From JBLMXQ01 sp050257855 (GTDB lineage Bacteria; Acidobacteriota; Vicinamibacteria; Vicinamibacterales; CAVVIG01): a DNA stretch of 64,000 nucleotides. The position numbers and the translations under genes are program-made. The stretch is from NCBI GenBank assembly GCA_050257855.1, contig JBLMXQ010000093.1, forward strand, positions 1-64,000, given 5' to 3'. The notes below the pieces were generated by a model. That model was not told the origin of the DNA. It was given only the letters and a program-made list of their open reading frames with translations, and searched no databases. Shown here one piece after another: positions 16,269 to 26,056 of this stretch (positions are counted from its first letter, which is position 1; each line of letters begins with the position of its first letter).

Positions 16269-18737
16269 CTATTCGTATCTGAGCGCGACCATTGGATCGA
16301 TGTGCGTCGCGCGGCGTGCCGGGATGTAGCTGGCGCCGACGGCCGCCAGCGTGAGGAGCGTGGGCACGGCGACGAACGTGACGACGTCGGTCGCGCTCAC
16401 TCCGTAGAGCAGGGTCGTGATGACGCGCGCGGCCGCGGCCGAGAGCAGGAGGCCGACGGCGACACCGATCACCGTCAAACGAAACCCCTGTCCGACCACC
16501 AGCCAAAGGACGTCCCCGCGGCTGGCGCCGAGCGCCATGCGGATGCCGAGTTCGCGCCGCCGCTGGCTGACCGAGTACGCCATCACGCCGTAGATGCCCA
16601 CGATCGCGAGCACGAGCGACAGCCCGGCGAAGATCGCCAGCAGCGTCGCGCCCATCTTCGGCGCCCACAGCGACTGATCGAAGATGTCGGTCAGCGTGAA
16701 CACGTTGGTGATCGGCAGGTTGCGATCCGCCTGCTGCACTTCGCTGCGCACCGTTCCGAGCACCGCGACCGGGTTCGTGCTCTTGACGAAGAGCGAGATC
16801 TGCGGCTGGTAGACCTGGGTCAGCGGCTGATACACGTACGGCGTCGGCCCCTCGCCGATGAAGTTGTACTTGCTGTCCCGCGCGATGCCGATCACCTCGG
16901 TGAAGTAGTCCTGCCCGAAAAACTTGAACCGCTTGCCGATGGGGTCCTGATCGGGCCAGAACTGCTTCGCCATCGCCTGGTTGACGATGCAGACGGCCGG
17001 CGTGCCGGGCTGGTCGGACTCGGCGAAATCGCGGCCGCGCATCAGCGGGATACCCACCGTCTGCAGGTAGCGGTCGCCGACGATGTCCACCTGGACGAGC
17101 CGTCCCGCCCGCGGGTCCGAGGCATCCTGTCCCTCGAGGAACACCGTGCGGCCGAATCCGCCGTTGAACAGCGGGATGCCGCCGGCGACCGTGGCCGCCT
17201 GGACGCCGGGCGTCGCCGCCGCGCGCGCGACCATGTCGCGCTCGAACTGACGCCCGCGTTCTTCGCTGTAGCCCTGCGCGCCGAGATCGACCGTCAGCAC
17301 CGCGAGGTGCGTCGAGTCGAAGCCGGGATCGATCCGCTGCGCGTTCTGGAGGCTCCTGAGAAACAGGCCGGCGCCGACGAGCGCGACGAGCGAGAGCGTG
17401 ACCTGCGCCGTGACCAGCAGGTTGCGCAGGCTGAAGATGCGGCCCGAGCCGGTCGGCACGCTCGTGCGGTCCTTCAACTCGACGACCAGATCCGGACGCG
17501 ACGCCTGGATCGCGGGCACGAGGGCGAACAGGATGCCCGTCGCCACCGACACGGCAATCGTGAAGGCGAGCACGCGCACATCGGGGTGCAGGTCGAGCGC
17601 GTCGGCCGGCAGGAACGGCGGACGGAACGACCAGAGCAGGCCCTGCGCCCAATACGCGAGCAGCAGGCCGAACGCTCCGCCGATGAGCGCGAGCAGCGTA
17701 CCTTCGGTCAGCAGCTGGCGGACGAGACGGCCGCGGCTCGCGCCGAGGGACAGCCGGACGGCAATCTCCTTCTGCCGCGCCGCCGCCCGCGCCAGCAACA
17801 GGTTGGCGACGTTCGCACAGGCGATCAACAGCACGAGGCCGACGATCGTCATGAGCAGGCCGCCGGCCATGACGATGTTGCTGCGGAACCCGGGGTTGAC
17901 CGTCGCCTGCGACAGCGGCATCAGGGTGATGCTCCGCCCGCGATTGTCGTCCGGGTACGCGCGCTCGAGCTGCGAGGCAATCGTCCTGAGATTCGCGTCC
18001 GCCTGCGCCAGCGACACGCCAGGCTTGAGGCGGCCGGTCAGGTCGAACACCAGCGCGCGCCGGGAATCGACCGCCTCCCGCATGAATCCGCTCGTCGTGA
18101 CCGGGTAGGTCATGTAGGGAACCCACAGCGCGGGCGCGCCGATCGCGTTCGTCCCCTTGAAGCCTTTCGGCATCACCCCGATGACCGTGAAGGCGTTGCC
18201 GTCGACCGTGATGGTCTTCCCGACGATGGACGGGTCGCCGCCGAACCGTTTCTGCCATTCGCCGTACCCGAGCACGGTCACCAGGGCCGCCCCCGGCGTG
18301 CGGTCCTCATCGGGCAGGAATCCGCGCCCGATGAGCGGCTTGGCGCCCAGGACGTCGAAGTAGTTGCCGCTCACGATCTCGCCGAACACCTGCTGGGGCT
18401 CGCCCTTGCCGCCGGAGATGTTGACGGCCAGGAACTGGTGCGCCGTCAGCCCCGAGAAGACCTCGTTCCGGTCGCGGTAATCGTGGTAGTTGAGCGGGGA
18501 CGTCTGGAGGAAGTTGGCGAAGCCGCCGCGGTTCCGCGAATCGGTTGTGTACACCGCCATCAGCGCCGAAGGGTCCTTGACGGGCAGCGGATTCAGCAGC
18601 ACGGCGTTGATCAGCGTGAAGATGGTCGTGTTCGCGCCGATCCCGAGAGCCAGCGAGAGGGCGGCCACCAGAGTGAAGCCGGGCGACTTGACCAGCATCC
18701 GAACGCCGTACCGCAGATCCTGCAGAAAGGTAGACAT
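16269..18737 (-). CDS. ADOP-type (duplicated FtsX/MacB-like) ABC permease
   Basis: 822 residues with two repeats of MacB-periplasmic-core plus FtsX domain. The N-terminus MSTFLQDLRYGVRMLVKSPGFT and ALSLALGIGANTTIFTLINAVLLNPLP is the classic opening of acidobacterial duplicated orphan permeases. The first FtsX block has IACANVANLLLARAAARQKEIAVRLSLGASRGRLVRQ. The second has IYGVMAYSVSQRRRELGIRMALGASRGDV. As usual for this family no cognate ATPase gene is adjacent. MacB-like proteins transmit mechanical force for export or cell-envelope signalling; the function of ADOPs is unknown. Confidence 0.95.
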   Translation of the reverse strand: MSTFLQDLRYGVRMLVKSPGFTLVAALSLALGIGANTTIFTLINAVLLNPLPVKDPSALMAVYTTDSRNRGGFANFLQTSPLNYHDYRDRNEVFSGLTAHQFLAVNISGGKGEPQQVFGEIVSGNYFDVLGAKPLIGRGFLPDEDRTPGAALVTVLGYGEWQKRFGGDPSIVGKTITVDGNAFTVIGVMPKGFKGTNAIGAPALWVPYMTYPVTTSGFMREAVDSRRALVFDLTGRLKPGVSLAQADANLRTIASQLERAYPDDNRGRSITLMPLSQATVNPGFRSNIVMAGGLLMTIVGLVLLIACANVANLLLARAAARQKEIAVRLSLGASRGRLVRQLLTEGTLLALIGGAFGLLLAYWAQGLLWSFRPPFLPADALDLHPDVRVLAFTIAVSVATGILFALVPAIQASRPDLVVELKDRTSVPTGSGRIFSLRNLLVTAQVTLSLVALVGAGLFLRSLQNAQRIDPGFDSTHLAVLTVDLGAQGYSEERGRQFERDMVARAAATPGVQAATVAGGIPLFNGGFGRTVFLEGQDASDPRAGRLVQVDIVGDRYLQTVGIPLMRGRDFAESDQPGTPAVCIVNQAMAKQFWPDQDPIGKRFKFFGQDYFTEVIGIARDSKYNFIGEGPTPYVYQPLTQVYQPQISLFVKSTNPVAVLGTVRSEVQQADRNLPITNVFTLTDIFDQSLWAPKMGATLLAIFAGLSLVLAIVGIYGVMAYSVSQRRRELGIRMALGASRGDVLWLVVGQGFRLTVIGVAVGLLLSAAAARVITTLLYGVSATDVVTFVAVPTLLTLAAVGASYIPARRATHIDPMVALRYE

Positions 18738-18840
18738 AGAACGCCCAATCGGCCGAAGCCTCGCGGTGTGTTAGACGCCGGGGGCGCCGGATAAGTTCGC
18801 CCTCCCCATTTGTGGGGCGGGCCCACGCGCCCGACACGCT

Positions 18841-20697
18841 ATGATCGGGACCGTGGCTCCGGAACTCAAGAAGAAGAAAGCCTTGACCGCCGGCGCGCTC
18901 GAAGAGGCGCGCGCGCTGGTCTGGAAGCACCGCAGGCGCCTCTCGGTCGGGCTGGCCCTGATGGTGGTCAGCCGCCTCTCGGACCTGGTCCTGCCGACGA
19001 CGACCAAGTACCTGATGGACGACGTCATCAGCAAGGGACACTGGGAGTTGCTGCCCAGGCTGGCGCTCGCGGCCGGCGCGGCCTCCCTCGTGAGCGCGGC
19101 GACCACGTTCCTCAACTCGCAGGTGCTCGGTGTCGCCGCGCAGCGCGCCATCACCGAGATGCGCAAGAACGTGGAGGCGCATGTCATGCGCCTCCCGATC
19201 CGCTACTTCGATTCGACGAAGAGCGGCATCCTCATCTCGCGCATCATGACCGACGCCGAGGGTATCCGGAACCTGGTCGGCACGGGCCTGGTCCAGCTGA
19301 CCGGCTCCATCCTGACGGCCGGCCTCGCTCTCTGCGTGCTCCTCTACCTGAACTGGCGCCTGACGACGGTGACGATCATCATCCTCTCCGTGTTCGGCGT
19401 CGGGATGGCGACGGCGTTCAAGCGGCTCCGGCCGCTCTTCCGGGAGCGCGGCCAGATCAACGCCGAGGTGACCGGCCGGCTCGCCGAGACGCTCGGCGGC
19501 GTGCGGATCGTGAAGTCCTACACCGCGGAGAAACGCGAAGAGCTGGTGTTCGCGAAGGGGGCGCACCGCCTCTTCCGGAACGTCGCCAGGTCGCTCACCG
19601 GCGTCTCGGCCGTCAGCGCGTTCTCCTCCCTCGTGGTCGGCGCGACCGGCATCGCGATGATGCTCATCGGGGGCAACTCGATCCGCAACGGCTCGATGAC
19701 GGTCGGCGACCTCGTCATGTACCTGTCGTTCACCGCCATGATGACGATGCCGGTGATCCAGCTCGCGTCGATCGGCACGCAGCTGAGCGAGGCGTTCGCC
19801 GGTCTCGATCGGATCCGCGAAATCCGGCGCATGGCCACCGAGGACGACGAGGACGTCTCGCGCATCGCGCTCCCGGACGTGCGCGGCGAGGTCGAGTTCG
19901 ACGACGTCACGTTCGAGTACAACCCGGGCGTGCCGGTGCTGCGGCGCGTGTCGTTCCGTGCGCCCGCGGGGTCGACGACCGCGCTGGTCGGCTCCAGCGG
20001 CTCCGGCAAGAGCACGCTGATCAGCCTGGTGATGGCGTTCAACCGTCCGCTGTCGGGCCGCGTGCTGGTCGACGGCCAGGACCTGGCGCAGGTGAAGCTG
20101 CGCGACTACCGGGGCAACCTGGGCGTCGTGCTCCAGGACAACTTCCTCTTCGACGGCACCATCGCGCAGAACATCGCGTACGCCAGGCCGCACGCGTCGC
20201 TCGAAGCCATCAAGGCGGTCAGCCGCATCGCGCACTGCGACGAGTTCATCGAGTCGTTCGAGCAGCAGTACGACACCATCGTCGGGGAGCGCGGCGTGCG
20301 GCTGTCGGGCGGCCAGCGTCAGCGCGTCGCCATCGCGCGCGCGATCCTCGCCGACCCGCGGATCCTCATCCTCGACGAGGCCACGTCGAGCCTCGACAGC
20401 GAGAGCGAGGCCTTGATCCAGGACGGGCTGCGCTCGCTGCGTCGGGGGCGGACGACGTTCGTGATCGCGCACCGCCTGTCGACGATTCGCAGCGCGGACC
20501 AGATTCTGGTGCTCGAAGCGGGCGAGATCGTCGAGCGCGGGACGCACGAGGAGCTGATCGCGCAGAACGGCCGGTACCGTCAGCTCTACGACAAGCAGTA
20601 CAACTTCGAAAAGGATCGGTTCATCAACCCTGGCGAGGATTTCACGCCGGAGCCGGAAGCCGCGGCGCCGGTCGCGCGGACGAGCACGGCGCTCTGA
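18841..20697 (+). CDS. MsbA-like ABC exporter (fused membrane and ATPase domains)
   Basis: 618 residues. A six-helix type-1 exporter domain (about 30-325) precedes an ATPase domain with Walker A GSSGSGKST (384-392), signature LSGGQRQR, Walker B RILILDEATSS and H-loop AHRLST. The half-transporter works as a homodimer, flipping lipids, lipid A or drugs across the inner membrane. The protein may really start at GTG 18853: the hexamer TATGAT (18840-18845) is 7 bases before that GTG and overlaps the ATG at 18841. Residues 1-4 are not conserved. It is divergent from the ADOP permease gene. Confidence 0.92.
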   Translation: MIGTVAPELKKKKALTAGALEEARALVWKHRRRLSVGLALMVVSRLSDLVLPTTTKYLMDDVISKGHWELLPRLALAAGAASLVSAATTFLNSQVLGVAAQRAITEMRKNVEAHVMRLPIRYFDSTKSGILISRIMTDAEGIRNLVGTGLVQLTGSILTAGLALCVLLYLNWRLTTVTIIILSVFGVGMATAFKRLRPLFRERGQINAEVTGRLAETLGGVRIVKSYTAEKREELVFAKGAHRLFRNVARSLTGVSAVSAFSSLVVGATGIAMMLIGGNSIRNGSMTVGDLVMYLSFTAMMTMPVIQLASIGTQLSEAFAGLDRIREIRRMATEDDEDVSRIALPDVRGEVEFDDVTFEYNPGVPVLRRVSFRAPAGSTTALVGSSGSGKSTLISLVMAFNRPLSGRVLVDGQDLAQVKLRDYRGNLGVVLQDNFLFDGTIAQNIAYARPHASLEAIKAVSRIAHCDEFIESFEQQYDTIVGERGVRLSGGQRQRVAIARAILADPRILILDEATSSLDSESEALIQDGLRSLRRGRTTFVIAHRLSTIRSADQILVLEAGEIVERGTHEELIAQNGRYRQLYDKQYNFEKDRFINPGEDFTPEPEAAAPVARTSTAL

Positions 20698-20736
20698 CAA
20701 CGACAGCTGTCGGCGTTCGGCCCTCGGCCCTGAGCC

Positions 20737-23700
20737 CTAGCTCTCCTTGATCACAATCCTGGGCACGCCGGCATCGTTCAGCTGCTTCTCGATCCCGGGA
20801 ATCGTCGTCTTCGTCAGCGTATCGAACGCGGCGCTCTGCTTGTCGTACTCCTTCAGCAGATCGGCGAGCTCCGCGCGCTCGGTGGCGGTCGGCTGAAACG
20901 GCGATCCGCTGATCTGGCTGAACAGCTGCAGCGTGGTCCGATTGAGCTTCGCCGCGGCCGTCTTGACGTCGTCGGCGGCCTTGACCGCCGCATCGAGCGC
21001 GCGCGTCGCGTCGGCCGGCACCTTCGGCACCGCCGCCACCGATTTCGCGAGCGCGTGAAGCTGGTCGCTCGCCGACTCCGCGCGCGCCGAGAGCGGCTCG
21101 GTCTTCGCCTGCAGTCCGAGCACGTCGTCGACGACCTTTCGCCGATCGGTCCGCTGTTCCACGGTCATCGCAACGTCCGGGTCCGGCTCGACGGTGATCG
21201 GAGTCGTCAACTCGCGACCGCCGACCGTCAACCGCGCGGTGAACGCACCCGGATCGACGAGATCCCCCTGCGGCGCGCGCCCGAACGGTCCGGCGGCCGC
21301 TGCGGCGGCACCACCCGCCGCGGCGCCCGGCCTGGGCGTCTGAGCGGGCGCCTTCCCGCGCAGGTCCCACTGGACGCGGTTGATGCCTTTCTCCTTCGTC
21401 GCCGTGAGCTCGCGGACCATCGATCCGTTCGCGTCCAGGACCGCCAGCTTCACGTCGCCGTCCGGCGCGCTCTTCAGGTAATAGCTGATCGTCACGCCCG
21501 CCGGCGGGTTGTCGGCGATGAACCGCTTCTGGGCCAGGAACTCGTCGGTGGTGAACACGCGATAATCGAACGCGATCCCCGGCTTGACGGTGAACAGGTG
21601 CGCGTCACTCGCCAGCACCTGCGGCGTCAGTTCCTGGAGCGGCGAGATGTCCATCACGTAGAAGCTGCGCCCGTGCGTCGCCGCGACGAGGTCGTCGTCT
21701 CGAGGGTGCACGATGAGGTCGGCCACGGGCACGGTCGGCATCCCGTTCATCAGCCTGATCCAGTGCGCGCCCGCGTCGAGCGATGCGTATGCAGCGGTCT
21801 CCGTCCCGGCGAACCACAGGTGCGGGTTCCTGACGTCCTCGCGGATCACCCGGACCGGCGCCCCCGCCGGCAGGTCGCCGGCGATCGACGTCCAGGTCGC
21901 GCCGTAGTCGGTCGTCTTGAACAGATGCACGGCGAAATCGTCGTCTCGGTGACCATCGAATGCGACGTATGCGGTTCCGGCGTCGTACCGCGACGCGACG
22001 ACGCGGCTCACCCAGCGGCGGCCGGGCATCCCGGGAAACCTCGCGGGGAGGTTCGTCCATTTCGCCCCGCCGTCCCGCGTCGCGAACACGTTGCCGTCGT
22101 CGGTGCCGGCATACAGGACCGACGCGTCCTTCGGCGACTCCGAAAGGACCGTGATCGTGCCCTGCTTCGCCGTGGGCAGCTCGGGGCTGATGATCGTCCA
22201 CGAGTCGCCGCGATCGCCCGATCTGAAGACGTAGTTGCCGCCGACGTACAACGTCCGGGGATCGTGAGACGAGATGAGGATCGGCGTCTCCCAGTTGAAG
22301 CGGTACGGCGGCTTGTCGTAAGGCGCCACCGGCTTGATGGACGTGTTGCGGCCGCTCTTCAGATCGTGCCGCACGAGGCCGCCGTTCTGCGATTCGGCGT
22401 AGACGATCGTGTAGTCGGTCGGGTCGACCCGCACCTGGAAGCCGTCGCCCGTCTGCACCTTGTACCAGTCGGACACCTGAATGCCGACGCTCTTGCGCGT
22501 GGCGCTCGGGCCGCCCCACGAGCAGTAGTCCTGCACGCCGCCGTAGATGTAGTACGGCTGGCGCATGTCGACGTCCACCGAGTAGAGCTGGCTGACGGCC
22601 ATCTGATTCTGGAAGTCCCAGGACCTGCCGCCGTCCCACGTCATGTAGACGCCGCCGTCGTTGCCGTTGATCATGTGCCGCGGGTTGCGCGGGTCGATCC
22701 AGAGCGCGTGGTGATCGACGTGGATGTTCCAGGGCTGGTTGTGGAACGTGCGGCCGCCGTCGAGCGATTCCGCGATCGGGCTGCCGAGCACGTAGACGTG
22801 GTTCGCGTCGGCGGGATCGACGCGGATCTGGCTGTGGTAGAACGGCCGCGGGTCGATCGCATTCACCCAGGTCCACGTCTCGCCGCGGTCCTCCGATCGG
22901 AACACGCCGCCGTCCTTCATGGTCCGGCGTCCTTCGGGCGCGGTGCGTACGGGGCCGGCCTCGGACTCCCGCGGTACGGTCGTCGGTGTCTGCACGATGG
23001 CGTACACGACCGACGGATCGCTGGCCGACACATCGACGCCGATGCGGCCGAGCAGCCCTTCCGGCAGGCCCCTGGTCAGCCTGCGCCACGTGCGGCCGGC
23101 GTCGGTCGTCTTGTAGAGGCCGCTTCCCGGGCCCCAGCCTTTCTCGGGGTCGCCGCCGGCGAAGCGGTCGCGCCGGACTTCGTACGCGGCCGCGTACAAC
23201 GTGTTGCTGTCGCCCGGATCCATCGCCAGATCGACGACGCCCGTGTCGTCGTTGACGAAGAGGCTCGACGTCCAGGTCCGGCCGCCGTCGGTCGTCTTGT
23301 ACACGCCGCGGTCCCTGCCCGGCCCCCAGATGTGGCCGAGCGCCGCGACGTAGACGACGTCCGGGTTGCGCGGGTCGACGAGGACGCGGCCAATGTGCCG
23401 GGTGTTCGCGAGGCCGAGGTTCGTCCAGGTGCGTCCGGCGTCGGTGGTCTTGTAGACGCCGTCGCCCCACGAGACGCTGTTCCGCGGATTCACCTCGCCG
23501 GTGCCGACCCAGACGGTGTCGGGATTGGCCGGGTCGACGGCGAGGTCGCCGATCGAGCTGACCCCTTCGTGATCGAAGATCGGCTCCCAGGCGGTCCCTT
23601 CGCTGCTGCTCTTCCAGACGCCGCCGGTCGCGAACGCGACATAGATGCGCTGCGGGCCGGTGCCCGCGACCGCCACGTCGGTGACGCGGCCGCCGGCGCC

Positions 23701-23823
23701 CGCCGGACCGACGGAGCGCCACGCGAAATGCGCGAGGAGCGACTCGTCGAACGACTGCGCGCGGAGGACGGGAGCGATCGCGCAGACACACGCGACCGCA
23801 CAGAGCCGGAAAACGAGACGCAT
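20737..23823 (-). CDS. Secreted BNR/VPS10-type beta-propeller protein
   Basis: 1028 residues with a signal peptide (LCAVACVCAIAPVLRAQS). Many bacterial neuraminidase/sortilin-type repeats of the form GVYKTTDGGRTWT and GDRGDSWTIISPELP cover about 40-720 and suggest one or two large propellers. A C-terminal part contains a beta-sandwich segment, a low-complexity AAAGGAAAAAAG linker and a helical tail. It belongs to the exo-sialidase/photosystem-stability-like family that is abundant in Acidobacteria and Bacteroidota. No catalytic set is recognisable, so binding or scaffolding is as likely as hydrolysis. The perfect TATAAT at 23833-23838 is 9 bases before the ATG. Confidence 0.88.
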   Translation of the reverse strand: MRLVFRLCAVACVCAIAPVLRAQSFDESLLAHFAWRSVGPAGAGGRVTDVAVAGTGPQRIYVAFATGGVWKSSSEGTAWEPIFDHEGVSSIGDLAVDPANPDTVWVGTGEVNPRNSVSWGDGVYKTTDAGRTWTNLGLANTRHIGRVLVDPRNPDVVYVAALGHIWGPGRDRGVYKTTDGGRTWTSSLFVNDDTGVVDLAMDPGDSNTLYAAAYEVRRDRFAGGDPEKGWGPGSGLYKTTDAGRTWRRLTRGLPEGLLGRIGVDVSASDPSVVYAIVQTPTTVPRESEAGPVRTAPEGRRTMKDGGVFRSEDRGETWTWVNAIDPRPFYHSQIRVDPADANHVYVLGSPIAESLDGGRTFHNQPWNIHVDHHALWIDPRNPRHMINGNDGGVYMTWDGGRSWDFQNQMAVSQLYSVDVDMRQPYYIYGGVQDYCSWGGPSATRKSVGIQVSDWYKVQTGDGFQVRVDPTDYTIVYAESQNGGLVRHDLKSGRNTSIKPVAPYDKPPYRFNWETPILISSHDPRTLYVGGNYVFRSGDRGDSWTIISPELPTAKQGTITVLSESPKDASVLYAGTDDGNVFATRDGGAKWTNLPARFPGMPGRRWVSRVVASRYDAGTAYVAFDGHRDDDFAVHLFKTTDYGATWTSIAGDLPAGAPVRVIREDVRNPHLWFAGTETAAYASLDAGAHWIRLMNGMPTVPVADLIVHPRDDDLVAATHGRSFYVMDISPLQELTPQVLASDAHLFTVKPGIAFDYRVFTTDEFLAQKRFIADNPPAGVTISYYLKSAPDGDVKLAVLDANGSMVRELTATKEKGINRVQWDLRGKAPAQTPRPGAAAGGAAAAAAGPFGRAPQGDLVDPGAFTARLTVGGRELTTPITVEPDPDVAMTVEQRTDRRKVVDDVLGLQAKTEPLSARAESASDQLHALAKSVAAVPKVPADATRALDAAVKAADDVKTAAAKLNRTTLQLFSQISGSPFQPTATERAELADLLKEYDKQSAAFDTLTKTTIPGIEKQLNDAGVPRIVIKES

Positions 23824-23824
23824 A

Positions 23825-23848
23825 GGCGCGCCATTATACAGGCGCGCC
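23825..23848 (-). promoter_or_regulatory. Near-leaderless promoter with twin GGCGCGCC octamers
   Basis: On the minus strand a perfect TATAAT (23838 to 23833) is bracketed by two identical 8-bp palindromes GGCGCGCC (23841-23848 and 23825-23832). The BNR-protein ATG is at 23823. The twin sites are spaced 16 bp, about one and a half helical turns, and may be an operator. Confidence 0.5.
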
Positions 23849-24019
23849 CGATCGTCATCGGCCGGGGCCCGTCGGCGGCGGCGATCAGATTCACCGGGGG
23901 ATCGCCGGCGCGATCTGGTGAGTGCCCTGCCTCAGCGGCGCTGATGCTCGCAGGGCAATCCGCGGACGAGACCCGTCGGCCGGGCTGCACTGCCGGTCAC
24001 GTGACGAGCTGCGACGCGG

Positions 24020-24031
24020 TAGACTAGGGCA
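24020..24031 (+). promoter_or_regulatory. Leaderless -10 hexamer for the DsbA-family gene
   Basis: TAGACT (24020-24025) stands exactly six bases before ATG 24032, so the predicted transcript begins at or next to the start codon. No clear -35 is visible. Confidence 0.45.
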
Positions 24032-25096
24032 ATGAGCGGCAGGATGGGACTGGGCCTCCGAGACCTGGGCTTCGGCGTGGCGGTTTTCGCGATTGCGTGC
24101 TCGACAACGGTCGCCGGTCCCCAGTCGGCGGCCGGCGGAGGCGCCGAAGTCGCGGCAACGGTCGGAGACGCGTCGATTACGCTCGCCGAAGTCGACAAGG
24201 ACGCGCTGCAGCAGCCGGTGAGCAACTTCGGCGCGTCGCGGCTCTCGCAGGCGCTCTACGACGCGAGACGCAGCACGCTCGACGCGCTCATCGCCAATGC
24301 GCTGCTCGACCGGGAAGCGAAGGCGCGCGGCCTCGGCCGCGACGCGCTCGTGCAGCAGGAAATCGTCGCGAAGACGAAGCCGCCGACCGACGAGGAGGTC
24401 GAAGCCTGGTATCGTGCGAATGAGGCGCGGCTCAGGGGGGCGGCGCTGGAGCAGGTCCGCGCGCCGATTCGCCAGCTGTTGACGCGGCAGCGGACGGCAC
24501 AGGCGCGCGAGGCGTACGTCGCCCAACTCGAGGCGAAGACGCCGGTGCACATCTTCCTCGAGCCGCCGCGCGAGAAGGTGGCCGAGGCGGACAGCCCCGC
24601 CCGCGGGCCGGCCGGGGCGCCGATCGAGATGATCGAGTTCTCCGACTTCGAGTGCCCGTTCTGCCTGCGCGCGAATCCGACCGTCCAGCAGGTGCTCGCC
24701 ACCTACGGCGACCGCATTCGCTTCGTCTACCGGAACTTTCCGCTGCCGTCCCATCCCGACGCGCTCCCGGCGGCGGAAGCCGCCCAGTGCGCGAACGAGC
24801 AGGGCAAGTTCTGGCCCTACCACGACCGGCTTTTCGCCAACAGCGGAAAGCTCTCGGACGCGGACCTCAAGCAGGCGGCGACCGACCTGGGTCTCGACCG
24901 GCCCCGGTTCGACGCGTGTCTCGGCTCTCACAAGTTCAAGGATCGGATCGACGCCGACATCCGCGACGGCAACGCTGCCGGCGTGAACGGCACGCCCGCC
25001 TTCTTCATCAACGGCCGCATGATCAACGGCGCGCAGCCGTTCGAGGCGTTCAAGCGCGTCATCGACGAGGAGCTGCAGCTGAAACGCGGACGCTGA
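24032..25096 (+). CDS. DsbA-family thiol oxidoreductase lipoprotein with SurA-like N-terminal region
   Basis: 354 residues. A lipobox (VFAIACST, Cys23) suggests a lipid-anchored periplasmic protein. Residues 40-170 look like the N-terminal helical domain of SurA/PpiC chaperones (VATVGDASITLAEVD ... LDALIANALLDREAKARG). Residues 195-350 are a thioredoxin_4/DsbA domain with active site FECPFC (Cys208, Cys211) and a cis-proline loop NGTPAFFINGRMI. Such fusions place a chaperone-like arm on a disulfide oxidase or isomerase. It is divergent from the BNR-protein gene and probably has a leaderless message. Confidence 0.9.
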   Translation: MSGRMGLGLRDLGFGVAVFAIACSTTVAGPQSAAGGGAEVAATVGDASITLAEVDKDALQQPVSNFGASRLSQALYDARRSTLDALIANALLDREAKARGLGRDALVQQEIVAKTKPPTDEEVEAWYRANEARLRGAALEQVRAPIRQLLTRQRTAQAREAYVAQLEAKTPVHIFLEPPREKVAEADSPARGPAGAPIEMIEFSDFECPFCLRANPTVQQVLATYGDRIRFVYRNFPLPSHPDALPAAEAAQCANEQGKFWPYHDRLFANSGKLSDADLKQAATDLGLDRPRFDACLGSHKFKDRIDADIRDGNAAGVNGTPAFFINGRMINGAQPFEAFKRVIDEELQLKRGR

Positions 25097-25123
25097 CGCG
25101 CTCCCGGCGGCCGGCTGCGTCCG

Positions 25124-25993
25124 CTAGCCGATGAGCGCGAGCCCCTGCACCACCGAGACGATGATGGCGAGGAACGTGGCGGCAAGGAGGGCGATGGCGA
25201 CGATCAGGTGGTCGCCCCGCTCGCGCGACGTCGGGTTGAGGAACGCCGTCGTCGCGTAACCGCCGACGAACCCCCCGGCGTGGGCGAAGTTGTCCACGCC
25301 CGGCATGATGAGACCGAAGACGAACAGAATCGCGGCGTAGCTGATCGCCTCGCGGCGGATGGCCGGACTGCCGAGCCGCCCGTACTGCACCATCGCGCCG
25401 AGCAGGCCGAAGATCGACGCCGACGCGCCGATGGTGAACGAGGCGCCGTGCAGGAACGGGATCGGCAGACCCACGGCGCCCATCACCGAGCTGAGAAGGA
25501 ACCCGCACACCCCCGCGATCACGTAGACGATGATCGTGCGGGCGGGCCCGATGATGTCGACGGTCGCCGGGCCCAGCATCCGGACCCAGTACATGTTGAA
25601 GAAGATATGGAGCAGGCCGCCGTGCAGCCACGTCGCGCTCAGCACCGTCCACCAGCGGCCGGCCTCGAACACCGGCACCGTGCCGCTCGCGCCGAACAGG
25701 AACAGCGCGCTCAGGCTCGGCGCGAGGATCGAGAACCCGCCGCCGCCGAACAGCTCGATCTGGTTCCCCGAAACGAGCAGCGTCAGCACGTAGAGCACGC
25801 TGGAGGCCCCGATCACCAGCGGCACGAAGCCGAGATCCGCGCCGAGCCGACGCAGCGCCGGGGCGAAGCCCCAGAGGCCGGGATTGGCGCGGCCGCAGGA
25901 GTAACAGCGCTCGTCGCGAACGCCTACGAGCGATCCGCACGACGGGCACACGACGGAGCCGGTCTGTTTTCGTCCGAACACGGTCAACATCAT
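25124..25993 (-). CDS. Rhomboid-family intramembrane protease with N-terminal zinc ribbon
   Basis: 289 residues. The N-terminus has a zinc ribbon (CPSC at 16-19, CYSC at 30-33), then a rhomboid domain with about six to seven helices. WLHGGLLHIFFNMYW (about 122-136) supplies the oxyanion His/Asn. GASASIFG (189-196) carries the Ser191 nucleophile, and DNFAHAGGFVGG carries the His238 base. The usual GxSG is GASA here, so the glycine after serine is alanine. The start may be GTG 25981: TATGAT (25989-25994) lies 7 bases before it and overlaps the two ATG codons at the listed start. Confidence 0.9.
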   Translation of the reverse strand: MMLTVFGRKQTGSVVCPSCGSLVGVRDERCYSCGRANPGLWGFAPALRRLGADLGFVPLVIGASSVLYVLTLLVSGNQIELFGGGGFSILAPSLSALFLFGASGTVPVFEAGRWWTVLSATWLHGGLLHIFFNMYWVRMLGPATVDIIGPARTIIVYVIAGVCGFLLSSVMGAVGLPIPFLHGASFTIGASASIFGLLGAMVQYGRLGSPAIRREAISYAAILFVFGLIMPGVDNFAHAGGFVGGYATTAFLNPTSRERGDHLIVAIALLAATFLAIIVSVVQGLALIG

Positions 25994-26000
25994 ACCAACA

Positions 26001-26041
26001 GCTATCGGCTATCGGCTATCAGCGGGGCCGGTAGCCGACAA
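26001..26041. repeat. GGCTATCGG word repeat
   Basis: Three consecutive GCTATCGGCTATCGGCTATC units followed by AGCGGGGCCGGTAGCCGACAACC fill the gap between the rhomboid gene promoter and the next gene. The repeat occupies the place where a -35 element for the rhomboid gene would be expected. Confidence 0.7.
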
Positions 26042-26056
26042 CCGGGAGCCACCCGG

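Noticed and set aside
16086..18794. A 902-codon plus-strand open frame opposite the ADOP permease gene
   Set aside because: Low-complexity His/Arg/Asp-rich translation and no start signal; the minus-strand ADOP protein is clearly real.
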